The position numbers and the translations under genes were made by a program. Source: Martelella endophytica (GTDB lineage: Bacteria; Pseudomonadota; Alphaproteobacteria; Rhizobiales; Rhizobiaceae). From it: DNA of 64,000 nt. The notes below the pieces were generated by a model. That model was given only the letters and a program-made list of their open reading frames with translations, had not been told where the DNA came from and did not search any database. Shown piece by piece: positions 61,487-64,000 of this stretch (within the stretch, counting starts at the first letter, position 1; every line of letters starts with the position of its first letter). The stretch is taken from the NCBI RefSeq assembly GCF_000960975.1, contig NZ_CP010803.1, positions 2,135,944 to 2,199,943 on the forward strand, given 5' to 3'.

Positions 61487-62548
61487 TCAGCGGAGACGTA
61501 TCTCCGTCCTCTCATCGAAGAAAAAAGCGCATTCCGGCGGGATCGAAAGGGCGATCGTGTCGCCTGCGCCGGGTTCGCGCCGACCTTCAAGATCGACGCA
61601 GATGCCGGTGCCTGCCGAAAGCGTCGCATAGCCGTATGTGACGCCGCCGAGATGTTCGACGGCGCGCAGCCGGACTTCGGTGCCGCCGGCCGCATTGATG
61701 ACGAAATGCTCGGGCCTGACCCCGACGAGCCCGCTCCAGCCTTCCGGCACAAAGTCCGGCCGCGGCAGGATCAGGCCCGGAAGCTCAGTGATCGCGATTG
61801 CGTTGCCGTCAGCCGTCGCCCGGAAAAAGTTCATCGATGGCGATCCGATGAAGCGGGCGACGAACAGGTTCGCGGGATTGTCGTAGAGTTCGAGCGGCGA
61901 GCCGACCTGCTCGATGCGGCCGCCACGCAGCACCACGATCCGGTCGGCGAGCGTCATCGCCTCCACCTGGTCGTGGGTGACGTAGACCATGGTGACGCCG
62001 AGGCTGCGGTGCAGGTCGGCGAGTTCGAGGCGCATGCGGGTCCGAAGCTCCGCATCGAGATTGGAAAGCGGTTCGTCGAACAGGAACACTTTCGGATCGC
62101 GCACGATGGCGCGGCCGATGGCGACGCGCTGGCGCTGGCCGCCGGAAAGCTGCGAGGGCTTTCGATCGAGCAGTTCCTCGAGCCCGAGCGTACGGGCGGC
62201 GCGCTCGACCGTCTCCTCGATCTCGGCCTTCGGCTTCTTCGCGAGCTTCAGCGCATAGCCCATGTTCTGGCGCACGGTCATGTGCGGATAGAGCGCGTAG
62301 TTCTGGAACACCATGGCAGCACCCCGTTCGCCGGGATGGCGCTGGCTGACATCGGTGCCGTCAATCCGGATTTCGCCCGCGGTGACATCCTCGAGGCCTG
62401 CAATCGTGCGCAGCAATGTCGACTTTCCGCAGCCGGAGGGACCGACAAAAATGCAGAACTCGCCATCCTCGATCATCAGGTCGAGCGGTGGGATTGCCTC
62501 GAACGCACCATAGGATTTGCGGAGCTTCCTGAGCTCGATCTCGGCCAT
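61487..62548 (-). CDS. ABC transporter ATPase, UgpC/MsmK-like
   Basis: A 353-residue MalK-type ATPase. Walker A is GPSGCGKST at residues about 37-45, then [40 protein letters not shown] and [16 protein letters not shown]-terminal OB/TOBE domain has GVRPEHF. First gene of the sulfatase operon. The fucosidase operon has no ATPase of its own, so this one may serve both importers, as MsmK does elsewhere. Confidence 0.96.
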   Translation of the reverse strand: MAEIELRKLRKSYGAFEAIPPLDLMIEDGEFCIFVGPSGCGKSTLLRTIAGLEDVTAGEIRIDGTDVSQRHPGERGAAMVFQNYALYPHMTVRQNMGYALKLAKKPKAEIEETVERAARTLGLEELLDRKPSQLSGGQRQRVAIGRAIVRDPKVFLFDEPLSNLDAELRTRMRLELADLHRSLGVTMVYVTHDQVEAMTLADRIVVLRGGRIEQVGSPLELYDNPANLFVARFIGSPSMNFFRATADGNAIAITELPGLILPRPDFVPEGWSGLVGVRPEHFVINAAGGTEVRLRAVEHLGGVTYGYATLSAGTGICVDLEGRREPGAGDTIALSIPPECAFFFDERTEIRLR

Positions 62549-62601
62549 GAATTTTCTCTCCCATCAATCCCGCCGTTACCGACGAGCTCCTCTAGTAAGC
62601 T

Positions 62602-62619
62602 TTAGTAAAGTTTTCCTAA
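62602..62619. promoter_or_regulatory. Candidate LacI operator at the head of the sulfatase operon
   Basis: TTAGTAAA-GT-TTTCCTAA is an 18-bp near-perfect palindrome (7 of 8 arm positions) 54 bp upstream of the ATPase start. A TAGTAAGC word immediately before it may be part of the promoter. It suits the LacI protein at 56060. Confidence 0.55.
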
Positions 62620-62817
62620 CCGGGAGTCAAGTGATCACGACCGCCGGCCCATCGCCCCGGATTGCGTGTTGAAACCCCTGGCCCGCGGGTCGCCCGCGCC
62701 GCACAGCCATCGCGGATTTACCAAGTGAACTCTTGACATAATCGTGGTTTGGGTTTTCAAAGAAATGACTTGTTTAATTGCTGGCCAACCGGACCGGCGA
62801 ACAGAGGAGACTTCACC

Positions 62818-63420
62818 ATGGCTTTCGAACTTCCCGCTTTGCCCTATGCCCATTCCGCCCTTGCCGAGCGTGGCATGGGCCAGGAAACGCTGGAGCTGCA
62901 CCATGACAAGCACCACCAGACCTATGTCACCACGCTGAACGGGCTCGTGGAGAAGAACGCCGATCTGCAGGGCAAGTCGCTCGAAGAGATCATCGCCTTC
63001 TCCAAGGACAAGGCCGAGCTCGCGCCAGTCTTCAACAATGCCGGCCAGCACTGGAACCACATCCATTTCTGGAACGCGCTTTCGCCTGCCGGCGGTGGCC
63101 TTCCCGGCAAACTGGAAGCCAAGCTGAAGGAAGACTTCGGCTCCGTCGAGGCTTTCAAGGATGCCTTCAAGGCAGCGGCGGTCGGCCAGTTCGGTTCGGG
63201 CTGGGCCTGGCTCATCCAGGATGCCGAGGGCAAGCTGAAGACGACCAAGACCCCGAATGGCTCCAATCCGCTCGCCACCGGCGAAGGCAAGGTGCTGCTC
63301 GGCATCGACGTCTGGGAGCACAGCTACTATCTCGATTTCCGCAACCGTCGTCCCGACTATGTCGGCAATTTCCTCGACCGGCTTGCCAACTACGAATTCG
63401 CCGAAGCCAACCTCGGCTGA
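62818..63420 (+). CDS. sodB: Superoxide dismutase, Fe/Mn family
   Basis: A 200-residue superoxide dismutase. Metal ligands are His28, His81, Asp164 and His168. Gln77 in NNAGQHWNH sits at the position where iron enzymes carry their active-site Gln, so it is Fe-type or cambialistic. The start [14 protein letters not shown] matches FeSOD closely. GAGGAG precedes the ATG at 62818; an earlier ATG at 62749 is outside the family. The 269-bp gap upstream is a divergent promoter region shared with the sulfatase operon. Confidence 0.96.
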   Translation: MAFELPALPYAHSALAERGMGQETLELHHDKHHQTYVTTLNGLVEKNADLQGKSLEEIIAFSKDKAELAPVFNNAGQHWNHIHFWNALSPAGGGLPGKLEAKLKEDFGSVEAFKDAFKAAAVGQFGSGWAWLIQDAEGKLKTTKTPNGSNPLATGEGKVLLGIDVWEHSYYLDFRNRRPDYVGNFLDRLANYEFAEANLG

Positions 63421-63428
63421 TGCCCTTC

Positions 63429-63450
63429 GGATGCCGGCGCGCCGGCATCC
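63429..63450. repeat. Perfect 22-bp palindrome between sodB and fdxA
   Basis: GGATGCCGGCG and its exact complement meet with no loop, giving a perfect 22-bp palindrome nine bases after the sodB stop and 20 bases before fdxA. It could cap the sodB transcript and attenuate fdxA. Confidence 0.6.
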
Positions 63451-63469
63451 GTCCATTCATGGACATGAC

Positions 63470-63811
63470 ATGACCTATGTAGTGACCGAGAACTGCATCG
63501 CCTGCAAACACATGGATTGCGTCGAGGTGTGCCCCGTCGACTGTTTCTATGAGGGCGAGAACTTCCTCGTCATCCATCCCGACGAATGCATCGATTGCGG
63601 CGTCTGCGAGCCCGAATGTCCGGCCGATGCGATCGTGCCGGATATCGGCGATCCGAACCTTGGCTTCTGGCTGGAGATAAACCGGAAATACGCCGAGCTC
63701 TGGCCGAATATCATCGTCAAGGGCACGCCGCCGGACAATGCCGAGGCGATGCAGGACGTGCCGAACAAGTATCGTGATCTCTTTTCCGAAAAGCCGGGTG
63801 ACGGCTCGTGA
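63470..63811 (+). CDS. fdxA: Seven-iron ferredoxin FdxA
   Basis: A 113-residue 7Fe ferredoxin. By analogy with Azotobacter FdI, Cys9, Cys17 and Cys50 bind the [3Fe-4S] cluster and Cys21, Cys40, Cys43 and Cys46 the [4Fe-4S] cluster; Cys12 and Cys25 are the extra cysteines. The C-terminal tail [14 protein letters not shown] is the family signature. The ATG at 63470 gives the usual length; longer in-frame ORFs are spurious. Stop and next start overlap (GTGA), coupling it to a flavin-reductase-like gene. Confidence 0.96.
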   Translation: MTYVVTENCIACKHMDCVEVCPVDCFYEGENFLVIHPDECIDCGVCEPECPADAIVPDIGDPNLGFWLEINRKYAELWPNIIVKGTPPDNAEAMQDVPNKYRDLFSEKPGDGS

Positions 63812-64000
63812 GCGTAAGCGTAAGCGCAGACGATTGCTTCCAGGAACGGCCGCTGACGGCGGCGGAAGCCGGTGCGGTCGGCTTCATGCCGCTTGCTGCG
63901 CCGCGCCGCCCCCTCATCGAAAGCCATGACTTCCGAAATGCCATGGCCGCCCACGCCGCGACCGTCACCGTGGTGACGGCGGCAGAGGGCGAGGACCGCG
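63808..64000 (+). CDS. Flavin reductase-like protein (5' part only)
   Basis: About 64 residues are visible, running off the right edge. After a variable N-terminus, [23 protein letters not shown] matches the start of the flavin-reductase-like (FMN-binding split barrel) domain, usually FRxAMxxxATGVTVVT. The GTG start overlaps the fdxA stop, so electron transfer between the two proteins is a reasonable guess. Too little sequence to say more. Confidence 0.65.
   Translation, partial: MSVSVSADDCFQERPLTAAEAGAVGFMPLAAPRRPLIESHDFRNAMAAHAATVTVVTAAEGEDR

Noticed and set aside
1..64000. CRISPR arrays, insertion sequences, prophage, tRNA or rRNA genes
   Set aside because: I saw no regularly spaced repeats, transposase or integrase motifs, or rRNA sequence. 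A tRNA scan was not possible by eye, so small tRNA genes in gaps cannot be fully excluded, but all gaps were read without finding one.

Overview
The window looks like the chromosome or a large replicon of an alphaproteobacterium of the order Hyphomicrobiales (Rhizobium/Agrobacterium/Hoeflea/Martelella-like). The reasons are the high-GC coding bias, an Aap-type amino-acid permease, a BioR regulator with its TTATAGATAA boxes, a RIME-like nested palindrome and many high-affinity ABC importers. Genus is not resolved. Coding density is very high, with 57 genes called (two cut by the window edges). I saw no rRNA, tRNA, CRISPR array, transposase or phage gene.

Layout. (1) 1-1686: edge of an AapQ-like permease gene and a divergent GntR regulator. 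(2) 2033-17262: an amine/acid catabolic island. It holds an aldehyde dehydrogenase, two enolase-superfamily dehydratases, a MocR-type regulator, a DAO-type oxidase, a complete PotDABC-like importer, a cupin, a GMC dehydrogenase and ethanolamine ammonia-lyase EutBC. Three copies of a 22-bp-phased direct repeat mark its promoters. (3) 17449-25229: a divergent AraC regulator with an arabinose/fucose-isomerase-like enzyme, an RbsBAC-type importer and a CocE-like hydrolase. (4) 25301-38673: a LacI regulator and a long operon with a peptide/oligosaccharide-type importer (fused ATPase), two glycoside hydrolases, a hydroxypyruvate-isomerase-like protein and a tartronate-semialdehyde-reductase-like protein. 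(5) 38684-40985: bioB, bioY and bioR with BioR boxes.

(6) 41136-50443 is the most unusual part. A cytochrome b561, a stand-alone RibD C-terminal reductase, a methyltransferase, a GT4 glycosyltransferase, an atypical PTPS/QueD homologue, a zinc-site-less MDR dehydrogenase, GTP cyclohydrolase II with a degenerate RibB domain, a CDP-alcohol phosphatidyltransferase, a lysyl-PG-synthase-type membrane protein and an LtaS-like sulfatase-fold protein are packed together with almost no gaps. I infer a biosynthetic pathway joining a GTP-derived pyrimidine or pterin to a sugar and/or lipid; its product is unknown to me.

(7) 50497-62548: two glycan-uptake operons. One has a cytoplasmic GH29 alpha-L-fucosidase and a CUT1-type importer without its own ATPase, next to a FadR-type regulator. 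The other has a full CUT1-type importer with ATPase, a formylglycine-type sulfatase and a LacI regulator. Together they suggest import, then intracellular desulfation and defucosylation, of a fucose-containing and possibly sulfated oligosaccharide. (8) 62818-64000: sodB, fdxA and the start of a flavin-reductase-like gene.

All calls are from reading the sequence and translated frames; no database search was run. Start codons were chosen from Shine-Dalgarno spacing and family N-termini.
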